Assembly: GCA_034231615.1 (NCBI GenBank)
Contig: CM067315.1
Span: forward strand, 32,817,735 to 32,881,734
Source: Meghimatium bilineatum
Taxonomy: Eukaryota; Mollusca; Gastropoda; Stylommatophora; Philomycidae
Reading direction: 5' to 3'
Length of the DNA: 64,000 bases
The notes under the pieces were generated by a model that saw nothing but the letters and a program-made list of their open reading frames with translations, was not told the DNA's origin and made no database searches. Positions 55,030-64,000 of the stretch are shown piece by piece (within the stretch, counting starts at the first letter, position 1; the number at the start of each line of letters is the position of its first letter). The position numbers and the translations under genes were made by a program.

Positions 55030-55800
55030 TCGAAGAACATGGGATTCTAGAAATTAAATATGCAGATGCCAGCATATAATATCAATGAGCATCGCAGGCT
55101 TAGAACACATGATTATGTCAGTTAAATATCGTAACGAGGCACACAATCTTTTCCGCAATGAAAAAAATACAAAAATAGAGCATATAAACAGAGAGGAACT
55201 CATACCTACAATAGTAATTGATAAAGAACAGCTAGACAAAATATCAATAGCTTTGAATATCCGGAGTCAACCGACAACATCACAGGAGATTGCTCAGCAG
55301 AGATCAGAAAGAGATACGTAATGACCCTACAAAAAACATCAGAGATGGAAAATATATGGCATGGGGCAAACAGAAAAACTAAGTTACAACTATTAAAAAG
55401 CTACATTTTCCCAGTGGCTACATGTGGTTGTGAGACGTGTGAAATGGCATCCACAATGGAAAAATATCTGCATTCAAAATTAAATGTAATAAAACGGTTC
55501 TAAGAATATCACGGACAGAAAGACGTACCAACGCAGACGTCCGCAAAGATCTGAACATAGAAGACTGGTTTCTCAAACTATTTTTTTTAATGTCAAGTTA
55601 ACATTTTTCGGACATATACAGAGACACAATGTTTAGAAAGTTTAATCATGAAGGGAAAAGTTCCAGGAAAGAGAACACGAAGCAGATGAAGACTAAGATT
55701 GATACAGGATATCAAAGACCTTCTGAATATGAGACTGGAAGAGACTGGACAGCTTGCACAGAACCGAGCGGTTCAGAGTAACAGTGAGGATAAAGTTCTT
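55030..55800 (+). pseudogene. LINE reverse transcriptase palm/thumb remnant
   Basis: EHGILEIKYADASI (55035-55078) aligns with the RT catalytic box, YADA replacing YADD. Then GLEHMIMSVKYRNEAHN, KNTKIEHINREELIPTIVID, a garbled EYLG stretch, DCSAEIRKRYVM, LQKTSEMENIWHGANRK, TKLQLLKSYIFPVATCGCET. These are the standard order of blocks after the RT active site in animal LINEs (KTKIM.I, EYLG, AEI..RI, K..L.....FP...YGCE.W). A third segment to about 55800 gives RLRLIQDIKDLLNMRLEE and TGQLAQNRAVQ, the W.D.IK...G.....LAQDR tail. Several stops and frameshifts (55069, 55319, 55503) and the lost second catalytic Asp show it is dead. Confidence 0.8.
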
Positions 55801-56640
55801 CTTGATTCTTGATTAGATACTGGCCTCACAGCACGTGGGGCATTCCAATAAGTGCTCAGCCCTCTGTTCCAGCAGCCATTCGACTCAATGGTGTTTCGAG
55901 TCTACTGCTGCCGAAACATACGTCGACATCAGGGCACAACTCTGACCCTTGCGACAGGTTTCTTTGTTGTTCTGCCCACCCACACCGTGCTCGTAACTAG
56001 TTCAAGCACAACGTCGGCCTGTCGGAACAACATGGTAACTGTTATCAAAAGTTACGACAACGGGATTGTATAGATGACGTGCCATGAAGCTTCTATACGA
56101 AGATAACCTCAATATAAAGGCATGTCATCTACTAAGGTTTTCTGTTGCATGGGTGGGTTGTCTAGTGAGCCATTTGTGAGACACACAGACGCAACCGCAT
56201 GCGCAAATAAAGTTGAGTAAAGTACAAGTCACATAGAAAGAAGAAACATTTGCTCTATTTTATCATTTTGGTATGGCAACGTTGGTTGAACAAGTCTTTG
56301 ACACAAACCCTTCTCCATAATGTGTTCCGTGCGCTGATTTCACACAGCTGCACTGACATTGGATTTCGGAATTTTTTCCTTGCTTTTTATTAGCTGGCGA
56401 CAGAAAGCGTACGAGAAGTGACGAATGACCAGTCGCATCAGCTAAGATGAGTGACGATATCTGATATAAGCAGCCAGGATCTATATTCTGAAAAAGGACT
56501 TAGATTAATATACTGATGTAAATGAAAAAAATACCAACTTATAAAACAAAGAGCAGTAATCGTCATCTTCTGCGGTGGTTCGCATACTCCTGCATACTAA
56601 CAGGGTGTTCTCAGGAGAACAGAATGAATTGTGCAATTGT
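55801..56640. other. No recognised gene
   Basis: Short frames of 60-75 aa only; no motif I can name. Confidence 0.4.
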
Positions 56641-56649
56641 TTACATCTT

Positions 56650-56870
56650 CTATGCCTTTCCGCATGACACATCAGACTTTATTATGGTATATCGCTGACT
56701 TTTACTCTCTGTGAGATAGGCAATCAACTCCACCCCAAACCCCCTTAGTCGCCTCGGACGACATGCATGACAGATAGCAGTGTCACCATTCTTTGCCTCT
56801 CTTTTGAGCATCGGCAACATTCGGGTGGAGTAAGAATAAAAACTTTGCTGCATCATTTAAGATTGAAGAA
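56650..56870 (-). repeat. Dispersed repeat R1, 5' part, reverse orientation
   Basis: On the minus strand AAAGAATGGTGACACTGCTA, CATGCATGTCGTCCGAGGCG and GTCTGATGTGTCATGCGG match the order of motifs at 21465-21610 (AAAGAATAGCAACACTG, CATGTATGTCGTAAGAGGCG, GTCGGATGTGTCAG). Confidence 0.7.
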
Positions 56871-57845
56871 GGAGCCACTCTTCCCCCATACAAATATATT
56901 TACATTGTAATTTTATAGGGTGCTTATACAGTTGATGTAGTGACGTCAGACAGATCCGCACGAAATACAATTCATATGACGTAGTGTTACAAGCATTGTA
57001 AATGAGTGCACAATGATTTGGTAGACACCTAGTATTTATGTCATGTAACTGATTGTCTTGATTTTTAAATAATAGATCCAATATGAGCTGGAGAGAAAGG
57101 CTTGGTTTTTTGGCTCTAAATGCCAAACTTGCATGGCGTATGAGGTCATCAAAGAATAGTGAGGAAAGACATGAATTTGCCAAGTATCCATCTGAGGTAA
57201 GTTTCGTATACAGTTAATCACTTATGGAGTCATCAATTAAAATATAAATGGTCTTCTTTTTGTTGTTGTTTTATCTCTTATATGACGATAAAAATTGAAA
57301 AAAAGCCATGAGTTGTGGCTGGGTTGCAAATACGTTTTCATTAAGGAGGTCGTTGTACCGAAAAAAAGGCATTCATGGATTATCGTGTGTAGTACTATTA
57401 TTTTGGATAACATACGTGATGATTGTTTTGCAAAACATTGTTACGGGAGGTACTTTTATTCAAATATTTCGAAATTCTTACTACTAAAAGACATTTTCTC
57501 GTGTGCTTAGTTGAGAGTTTGAGTTAATACCAGCGTTGCTATGTGTCGTACATTATGCGAAATGGCAGGTATATAAGTACGACTCCGCTATAGGGTTGAA
57601 GTCCTAAAAAACCTACCGTTTTTTTTAATGTTCTGGGGAAAGCCGTGGTTTTTTTTTTTTAAAGAAAAAAATTTGGAAGGAGATCTTCATTTCTTTTTAC
57701 TTATGTCTTATAGATAAATGTCAATTTTTATTTTCCTTGGGGGGGGGGGAATTTTTCTTTCGTTAAGGCTGACAAATTCCTCCCTCTTATTATTTGCAGG
57801 TCTTACGAGAATGCGTGAATATAACGTGTTCACGGACACTTCCAT
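56871..57845. other. No recognised gene
   Basis: AT-rich with G and T homopolymers near 57620-57760. The 108-aa minus frame at 56857-57183 and the 71-aa plus frame at 57295-57510 have no family signature I know. Confidence 0.4.
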
Positions 57846-57849
57846 AGAT

Positions 57850-57963
57850 GACACTCATTACACAGCGCGATTGTGTACAGAGAAAGCTGATTTCAGCATC
57901 AAGATTGACACTCATTACACAGCGCGATTGTGTACAGAGAAAGCTTGGTTCAGCATCCCTAGG
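57850..57963. repeat. 57-bp direct duplication
   Basis: GACACTCATTACACAGCGCG occurs at 57850 and 57907 with ATTGTGTACAGAGAAAGCT following each. The period is 57 bp (19 codons), so the plus and minus frames across it stay open. Confidence 0.9.
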
Positions 57964-58207
57964 ACAAACTTGGAAATAAAGTCGCCTTCATACATAAAAC
58001 ATGGTTGCTGACATCGAAGCACCTCGTCCGTATACAGACGCACAGTAGGTGAACCATACAAAGTACCAACTCGTCTCGTGGCAACATCTGAACGCATTGC
58101 ACGACGATGTGAGTCGACGAATTCTGGGTATGAGAGCACATTCTGAATAGACCTCCCATTATTGTAGATAGGAAGTTTGCTCGTTATTTTTGGGGAGATC
58201 AAATACA

Positions 58208-58412
58208 AATGGAGTCATCTATAAAAGTTGATGGAGTAACCCATATAATTTGAAGGAGGTACCTATAATATTTGATTGTCACCTATAAAATTGTAATGGA
58301 GTTACCTATAAAATTTGAATGGAGTCACCAAAAAAATTTGAATGGAGTCACCTATAAAATTTGAATGGAGTCACCTATAAAATTTGAATGGAGTCACATA
58401 TATAATTTTACA
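58208..58412. repeat. 23-bp minisatellite
   Basis: AATGGAGTCACCTATAAAAT units at ~23-bp spacing, best conserved at 58290-58400 and decaying to the left. Confidence 0.92.
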
Positions 58413-58529
58413 GTAGTTTCCATTCAGGAAACATCAACCCATAATTTTTGGGGTTCCAATCGCAGATCAAATGTCAACCTCGTTTGATTATTTCCCTTGG
58501 CTATGTTTATCAGTTTATATTTATCATGT

Positions 58530-58592
58530 ATTAATTTATTTAGGTCTAGGGTTAGCCATGTAAAGTACAAATCTCCTAACCCTAAATAAATT
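58530..58592. repeat. Imperfect inverted repeat
   Basis: TTAATTTATTTAGGTCTAGG and CTAACCCTAAATAAATTAA can pair with a short bulge. No adjacent gene. Confidence 0.6.
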
Positions 58593-58606
58593 AACATTTC
58601 AATTAA

Positions 58607-58955
58607 TTATTGATTAGTAATGGATATAATATTTAGATTAGTTATCCCTAAAATATGCAGGTAGGCATCTGATCTGGGATTGGACCTGTTTATTTTTTTT
58701 AACTGCAGTGATCTTCTAGGACCTTGGTAATATATACATTCAGTAGATTGCAATAGCTTTCTGGAAATGAGGAAAGAGAGCCTTGACGGCATATTCGTGC
58801 TGATGTTTCCAGAAGACTCCCTATGACCCTGAAGGGTCATTGGTTGGATGATGATGAATTGCTTTGTGAACTGTTCGAATGTGCATTTTCCTGCGGCGAG
58901 ATTTGAACCTGGTTCATTGACCACCCAAAACGCGCTTTTGCCACAGTAACGGAAA
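58607..58955 (-). mobile_element. tRNA-headed SINE, decayed
   Basis: On the minus strand TGGCAAAAGCG (A-box-like, 58933-58943) is followed ~30 bp on by GGTTCAAATCTCGCC (58897-58911), a B box with one mismatch and T-stem-like flanks. Further 3' are ATCATCATCC (58847) and a short inverted pair TGACCCT/AGGGTCA (58823-58838), as in tRNA-derived SINEs of cephalopods. A 144-aa minus frame across it is not a gene. Confidence 0.6.
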
Positions 58956-59100
58956 AAAAAGTAAAAGCGCGGAGTACTGAAATTGTAATCACTTCTTATT
59001 CTTCTCGAAGCCCAGGAATTGCGAGCGATTAACCACTTCATATGTGCAGTGTTGAGGTTTCTACGAGCTTTCTTTCATACCCATGAGGTTTTCAGCTTAG
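58956..59100 (-). mobile_element. LINE 3' tail
   Basis: On the minus strand CATGGGTATGAAAGAAAGCTC, CACATATGAAGTGG, AATCGCTCGCAATTCCTGGG and GAGAAGAATAAGAAG repeat the 3' tail of the LINE remnant at 47315-47440. It directly precedes the SINE on the same strand. Confidence 0.65.
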
Positions 59101-59169
59101 TACAATGCTTATTGAAGGAGCCTTCTACTCAGAGAGGGTATATGTCATGAGATGAGTTAGATTGCTTGG

Positions 59170-59640
59170 GTCACGCATTGTTTGTCTTTCTTCTGACGAG
59201 GCGCTTCGCAGCCATCGAGCTGTTCATCGTGTAGGGAACAATCCCATTACCACTCTTTGTGTTCCTAGGTCCAAGACCTAATTTCTTCCGTATGAGCCGT
59301 GTTGGGTAATGGTGACGGTCGAATTAGACTCAGGGTTGATACACCTTACTAGACGAGGTGCTGCTTTGTCAAACATGGAGATGGTCTGGGGTTTGACCTG
59401 TGCATTTCTCACGCACTCGCATCGTCTCCTTTGGCTGTGTGTTTTGACTCTTCGCCATTGCGTATATTTTTTTTTACATTATATTACCCAAATAAGTAGG
59501 AAAGTACGAATCTGACGAGGAACTTCGCAGTGGGCCCTTGGGTACAGAACCAAATTCTCTCTGTATAAACCGTGTTGGGCAATTGCCGACAGTTGAGTTG
59601 GGCTAAGCTTGCAGTGTCGTTAGAGACTTGAACCCCCCAA
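59170..59640 (+). repeat. Dispersed repeat R2, two partial copies
   Basis: TCTGACGAGGCGCTTCGCAG (59193) and TCTGACGAGGAACTTCGCAG (59510) head two copies. Each has CGTGTTGGG.AAT...GACGGTCGA or GACAGTTGA downstream. The motif CCTTGGGTACAGAACCAAAT links it to 50340-50715. Confidence 0.55.
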
Positions 59641-59989
59641 CCCCCCTCTACGTTTCCAGCAGTGTCCACTGTTCGAGCCCCAGTCACTTCGGTCAGACAT
59701 TTGAACAATGCGCTCCCCGACATTTGATCAATGTTTGTCCTGTGTGGAATGGGGAGCTGTATTCAAAGCTTTTTTCCATACCCAGGAGTGCATGTTCACA
59801 TTGGCGTATTCAATACCTGAATCCTAACTCCTACTTTGAATAAGATCAATTGTGATAGGAGATGTGGGCTTCTGTGTGTTCTTAAGCACGAATATCGCTT
59901 CTGCCAGTCGGTCTCGTGTAAGTAGGCTTACATCAATTTGGCTACTAAACAAATATTGATATTCATTATATTTATACAAACTTTGTGTT
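59641..59989. other. No recognised gene
   Basis: A trace of the LINE-type 3' tail (CATACCCAGGAGTGC, 59787) lies in reverse; otherwise unassigned. Confidence 0.35.
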
Positions 59990-60410
59990 AACAATGTCAA
60001 TCATGGGCACTATCCAAGACACATGAGAGACAGATTGCGGCCTGTGAGATGAGATGTCTAAGGAAGATCGGTGGGGTCAAAAGAACAGACCGCATAAGAA
60101 ACGATGACAACATAAATTTTACAGCAACTGTACCAAGCATTAAATTATATAGAAAGATAACAGATTAAGTAGTTCGATCACTTTATGAGAAAGTAACCAG
60201 ATCGCATTCCAGCTGTAGCCTATAACAGAATAATATCTGGGTACAGAGCGAGAGGAAGACCTAGAGGCAGATGGATTGATAACATCAGAGACATACTACA
60301 ACAACATAGTATTACAGCAACAAATACAACACATTTGCTATTAGAAAGAAGATTTAGACTTTTCTTGTGGCTAGGACAAGACAAGACATGACAAGGTCTC
60401 ATGGTGGACT
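59990..60410 (+). pseudogene. LINE C-terminal remnant
   Basis: ERQIAACEMRCLRKIGGVKR, TDRIRNDDNI and, in another frame, RIISGYRARGRPRGRWIDNI, RDILQQHSITATNTTHLLLE, RRFRLFLW match the EMRCLRRI.G..R.DR.RN..I and GRPR.RW.D.I...L signatures of animal LINEs. The linking segment (60110-60200) is broken by a stop and frameshift. Confidence 0.72.
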
Positions 60411-60840
60411 ATTGTATCTTCGTTGCCACGGAATCGATTCACGTACAATGCGCTGCCCCATAGCGTGTGTTGCCTTTTCCAGATTTGGTGTGTACTCGTA
60501 GGATTACCGTATGTTCGGTACATTAATATTGGTCGCCTCTCCAATGTTTCTGCTTTTTAGGTCGGCCGAGACGGAATGCATCATTGTGTACCGACAGTGA
60601 TGTTAAATGTGACGGCGTAGAGGTTTCGGGGATATTTTCTATCTCTTTGCAGACAATTCTCATTACATCTACAGCATCCACATCCACGGACACGAACCTA
60701 AAAGTGTTGGTCAGGAATACCGCAAGTTGTATTTCTGTTTCCATGAAGCACCACGAGGAGGCACTTTTAGGATTTTAGTTATCTGTTAAACCTGGGACTG
60801 CACGAGAACAATTTAGACTCCTTGCATCTCATTTTAATCA
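60411..60840. other. No recognised gene
   Basis: Opposed frames of 64 and 73 aa at 60523-60778 have no signature I can name. Confidence 0.4.
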
Positions 60841-61060
60841 CTTAAAATACACAAAATATACGTTTCGATCAAAAGATCTTTATCAAGAATATATAAGACA
60901 AAACGTAAGAGCGCAGTATTGTATGTGAATCAACTACTCCGACAAGTAATATTAACATATGAAATAACTTCAGGTATAAGCACATTCCAGGGGAACGGAA
61001 GAGGAAGAAAGCATGAATTGCCAGAAGGATAAGCTTGCATGATAAAATATTATGCAAAAA
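60841..61060 (-). mobile_element. Penelope-type terminal sequence with hammerhead-like motif
   Basis: On the minus strand CTTGATAAAGATCTTTTGATC then GAAACGTATATTT at 60859-60887. The stem is a perfect GATC/GATC with a TTTT loop, against GGC/GTC at 53183, so the stem changes while pairing is kept. Confidence 0.5.
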
Positions 61061-61448
61061 TTGGTACAACCCACTGTGTTCATTATCCAACTATTGTATT
61101 AGTTTTACTGCAATTTCATTTGTTATTGATCTATCAACTGGCATTGTTACTTAAGCATTTTAAAATCAATAGTTCGTTAAACGAGAAATAATGAAGCGTA
61201 GTTTTCCACCAACGATAGTTACTATTGCCAGACCTGGCCCACTGTTAAAATACCATCAGAGAAGACTCGTTAAGTGTGAAATGAAATGTTCGAGAAAAGC
61301 TGTAGGATTAACGAGAAGTTACTGAATGCCAAATACAAAATTACTAAACATAAATAACATACATGAGTGCGCATAATACGGCCCACGGGCAGAAAAGTTC
61401 CCTTTTCTGACCCACAATGTTGATTTTATTTGAATACCGTCAAAAACA

Positions 61449-62118
61449 ATTTTAGCAACTTAGTCCAAACCGACAAAATATATAGGCAATAACAGATATT
61501 TGCTATTTGCAGTACATACCGACAAAATATGTACGCAATAACAGATATTTGCTATATGCGGTAGAAACCGACAAAATATGTATGCAATAACAGATATTTG
61601 CTATATGCGGTAGAAACCGACAAAATATGTATGCAATAACAGATATTTGCTATATGCGCTAGAAACCGACAAAATATGTATGCAATAACAGATATTTGCT
61701 ATATGTGGTAGAAACCGACAAAATATGTATGTAATAACAGATATTTGCTATATGCAGTAGAAACCGACAAAATATGCATGTAGTAACAATTATTCGTTAT
61801 ATACAGTACACACAATAAAGAATAAATATAATTTGGAGATTCTGCCAAAAGATATGAGGTATCCTTAAGGATACAATGAGGGGTTTCTGCCATTTTGCTG
61901 AAATCTTCTACTTGAAGTGGCTTTTCCAGAGAAACAGTTGATCTGGATGCTTTATTATAACCTTCCAGACATATTTTTTCCTTAGAAGCTAAGAAGAGGA
62001 AGATCTCCACAAAATGGCAGTGACTTATCATAAAATCTTTAAGAATACCTCCGCAGTTAAGAGGTTAAATATAGACAGTGTTATAAAAGGTGGAGCTATA
62101 GAGGAATTCCACTTTATG
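61449..62118 (-). mobile_element. MITE relative with amplified interior and insert
   Basis: TTTAGCAACTTAGTCC (61451), ACAATAAAGAATAAATATAAT (61811) and GTTATAAAAGG...TATAGAGGAATTCCACTT (62079-62115) match, in reverse order and sense, the 178-bp MITE at 47841-48018. Between the first two, one internal 49-bp segment is repeated seven times. Between the last two lies a ~230-bp insert containing the 16-bp perfect palindrome GTATCCTTAAGGATAC (61859) and an 11-bp inverted pair CTGCCATTTTG/CAAAATGGCAG. One terminal repeat is lost. Confidence 0.65.
61468..61812. repeat. 49-bp tandem repeat, seven units, exact period
   Basis: CCGACAAAATAT starts at 61470, 61519, 61568, 61617, 61666, 61715 and 61764. 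Each unit contains GCAATAACAGATATTTGCTA and ends TAGAAA. Confidence 0.96.
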
Positions 62119-62535
62119 CGTTATAGAGAGATTCCACTGTATATGCACTGGCCTCTGAGGTCAGAAAACACGTTTTCGAGTTCCAAATAAATAAATTAAA
62201 AAATATTGGCCCCCATATAACACAAAAACGTTAACCCTGACCCGCGAGCGCCCCATAATGGTTTCTTGTCTCTGATATAATAGAACATAAAAAACGATTA
62301 ATTTTTAAAATAATAAAATCGGTTAGTTCGGATCCTTCTCTTGTTCTTCGTCGTTATCTCATGTAGCAACAATGATTTATCTTATAAGTAAGACAGCCTG
62401 TCTTAAGAGTGTTACATCTTCACTTGTTTTTTGTCCACTTCAGGTAGGTTGGAGCCGTTTACATAAGAATGTTGAGAAAACCATGGACTACCAGAAAACT
62501 AATGTGAGAGTGTTGAAAGAATCAATGTGAAACGG
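62119..62535. other. No gene; a second MITE end
   Basis: GTTATAGAGAGATTCCACTGTA at 62130 resembles the MITE terminal repeat. The rest is AT-rich and unassigned. Confidence 0.4.
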
Positions 62536-62812
62536 ACCTTTGTCAATAATATACGAAAAAGACGATCTTCATTTTTTTGCCACTTCATTTGCAGGTTTGG
62601 GGAACATAGTCACAACAGCCAAGATTGACGGCAAAAGAGACAGAGAGCGACAGCAAGAGAAAATATTTGACAATTTTTCACCTTGGTACAACAGGGAAGC
62701 AACAACGATTGTGATACATAATGCTGGAGAGAGAAAGAGCGCTGCAGATAGCCATGATCGCCTACGCCAGCCGGCATGGCACCTGATGATGATGATGAGG
62801 TCGGGGCACGAT

Positions 62813-62940
62813 CTACTCTGCTGCATTCATAAAACGGTTAACAAGACAGTTTTGGAACACATGTTTTACTGTCTGGTTGCCTTCTCCACATAGGCACTTC
62901 TCTATCCAATTTTGATACATATGTGGTCGCTTGCCATTCA
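62813..62940 (-). pseudogene. LINE fragment with Cys/His motif
   Basis: The minus strand reads NGKRPHMYQNWIEKCLCGEG, then NQTVKHVFQNCLVN. The C-L-C-G-E..QT..H.F..C pattern is the Cys/His segment seen after the RNase H or RT region in LINE proteins (C.C...T..H....C). Only ~45 aa remain. Confidence 0.55.
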
Positions 62941-63155
62941 TGTTATATGAGGCGAATAAAATGGTTTGGGAATGAATGTGACGTCCCATCCCATAGAGGT
63001 TCAATGTTACCCAGAGCCATGCTGAAGTTGTATGTTTCCAACAGAAAGGCGTAGATATCACAGCAAAGCTGTAAACCATGATACATTGCATTCCGCTCTT
63101 AGGACTGCATCCAGCTAATATGTCGGAGTTGGAGAAAGAACACAGAAGAATAGGA
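62930..63155 (+). repeat. Dispersed repeat R1 copy
   Basis: CCATTCATGTTATATGAGGCG, CCCATCCCATAGAGG, CCCAGAGCCATGCTGAAG, ATCACAGCAAAGCTGTAAAC and GAGTTGGAGAAAGAACACAG match the 22110-22330 piece motif for motif. It ends in AGAAGAATAGG. Confidence 0.75.
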
Positions 63156-63339
63156 AACTGGAATGTAATTTAACTGTAGCATGGCTTGAAATTGCATGAA
63201 AGTCGCAGCGAAATCCACTCTATAGTAAAATAAAAATGTCCAACTCGTGACATTGCATTCAACAACCACATTGAGAAAAACAGTCGTCAGGAACTTCCAA
63301 GAGGCGAAGCTCGGAACATGGTAATGAAGTTTAGCTAAT

Positions 63340-63560
63340 CATTGGAAACACACATAATAACAAACACAAATCGATGTTTCAACCAAAATGCTACATACAT
63401 AACAAAAGACGACAAGAACGGTACTACTGACGTTTGCGTGACAGAGAAAGATATGGATATAACCTGGAGGAGTTAAAACTAGTAGGTCAGAAGTGAAACA
63501 ACACAAACAGAAAATAGGGAAAAAAAACTGACCCAAATATTGGTGAAACAAGACAGAGAA
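63340..63560 (-). mobile_element. Penelope-type terminal sequence, decayed hammerhead-like motif
   Basis: On the minus strand AGCATTTTGGTTGAAACATCG at 63371-63392 and the downstream TTTGTGTTTGTTATTATGTG match the 53183 motif and its flank (GCATTTTGGTCGAAACGTTG, TTATGTGTTTCATTATGTG). The TTGATAA box is lost. Confidence 0.45.
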
Positions 63561-64000
63561 ATGACGGGGAAATTATATAGTCTATACGACTGACGTTTCC
63601 AAATATATTTTCCATATTTATATATTTTCTAATATTTTCCAAAATACGACTAAATTTCCATCAGGATGTGGTCTAGAGAATGGAAATGCATTGTCCCCTT
63701 TTTGACAATAACCTGCCCAATCCGACTTCGGCGGAGTGGCTTAGCGCAACATCACTGCGCTCACTTCCTCTCGTATGTATGCATAATTAAATACACCCCA
63801 CGTGAAGTGTTCTTTTTGTGCATTTTATTCCCTAGAAATTGCGAACAATACAGCTCTTGAATCCCTATGTGCACTGGAGAGGTATGTTCAGAGTTTCATT
63901 TTATACCCAATAGGCCCCACAATTCTCAGCGTCGTGTAAAGCTTTGAACGCCTTCGAATCTGAGAGAATAAATAAGATTTCGGTAAAAGAAAACTAGCAG
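63561..64000. other. No gene; tRNA-like A box and LINE-tail trace
   Basis: GGAGTGGCTTAGCGC (63733) resembles a Pol III A box, but no B box follows at the right distance. CTCTCCAGTGCACATAGGG-type sequence (63864-63882, reverse) resembles the LINE tail of 47315-47440. Confidence 0.35.

Noticed and set aside
57718-58011. 97-aa plus-strand frame as a gene
   Set aside because: It stays open largely because of a 57-bp in-frame duplication; no start context or family signature.
58545-58575. Telomere-like GGGTTAG near 58547
   Set aside because: Only single copies of AGGGTTAG and CTAACCC are present, forming an inverted pair, not a telomeric array.
58607-59041. 144-aa minus-strand frame
   Set aside because: It crosses a tRNA-like SINE head and a LINE tail; no domain, and the sequence is explained by those repeats.
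61468-61812. CRISPR-like array (49-bp repeats, exact spacing)
   Set aside because: The repeated units are contiguous with no unique spacers, the setting is animal DNA, and the segment is the interior of a MITE.

Overview
The window is eukaryotic and most likely molluscan, probably a coleoid cephalopod (octopus-type). The 18S rRNA fragments read like a molluscan small-subunit gene. The rest has the look of a large, repeat-rich animal genome: long TA and TG microsatellites, minisatellites, decayed non-LTR retrotransposon (LINE) tails, a Penelope-like element, a piggyBac copy, a palindromic MITE family and tRNA-headed SINE pieces. I see no intact protein-coding gene. Nearly every open reading frame is a by-product of tandem repetition or a fragment of a dead mobile element.

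Region 1 (1-35537) is a higher-order tandem array derived from ribosomal DNA. The basic module is about 1.25 kb: an 18S leader (external-transcribed-spacer-like), the first ~700 nt of 18S, and ~400 bp of spacer. I count 21 18S 5' starts plus one headless copy. Longer modules (~1.16 kb) run to about 18S nt 900. Short, strongly diverged B modules keep only ~150 nt of 18S. No copy reaches the middle or 3' part of 18S, and no 5.8S or 28S sequence is present. Almost all copies carry a T-to-C change in the universally conserved 530 loop, so they are pseudogenes. Four blocks of a GC-rich 25-bp minisatellite (29, 4575, 11145, 15366) divide the array into superunits of 4.2-6.6 kb. Two near-identical ~9-kb superunits at the right each carry a 3.4-kb AT-rich insert (about 20.1-23.5 kb and 28.8-32.5 kb). 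A 100-N assembly gap (35538-35637) ends the array.

Region 2 (35638-38250) holds TA microsatellites, an 80-bp repeat, a Penelope-type terminal motif, a 39-bp minisatellite and pyrimidine tracts. Region 3 (39400-42020) has a dead piggyBac element with a TTAA end, a LINE tail and, on the minus strand, a broken RNase H domain. Region 4 (42022-46289) is a 4.3-kb minisatellite of a 21-bp unit that opens five of six frames and produces false proteins of up to 1491 aa. Region 5 (46290-64000) is a mosaic of LINE C-terminal remnants on both strands, a Penelope GIY-YIG endonuclease fragment, five hammerhead-like terminal motifs (two lie further left), two related MITEs (one with an internal 49-bp segment amplified seven times), dispersed GAA-tailed repeats and several minisatellites.

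The parts do not form a pathway. They show concerted and illegitimate recombination within an rDNA-derived satellite, next to a transposon graveyard. The most interesting points are the rDNA-derived superrepeat that may keep Pol I leader sequence, the covarying hammerhead-like motif of Penelope termini, and the MITE whose interior has become a minisatellite.
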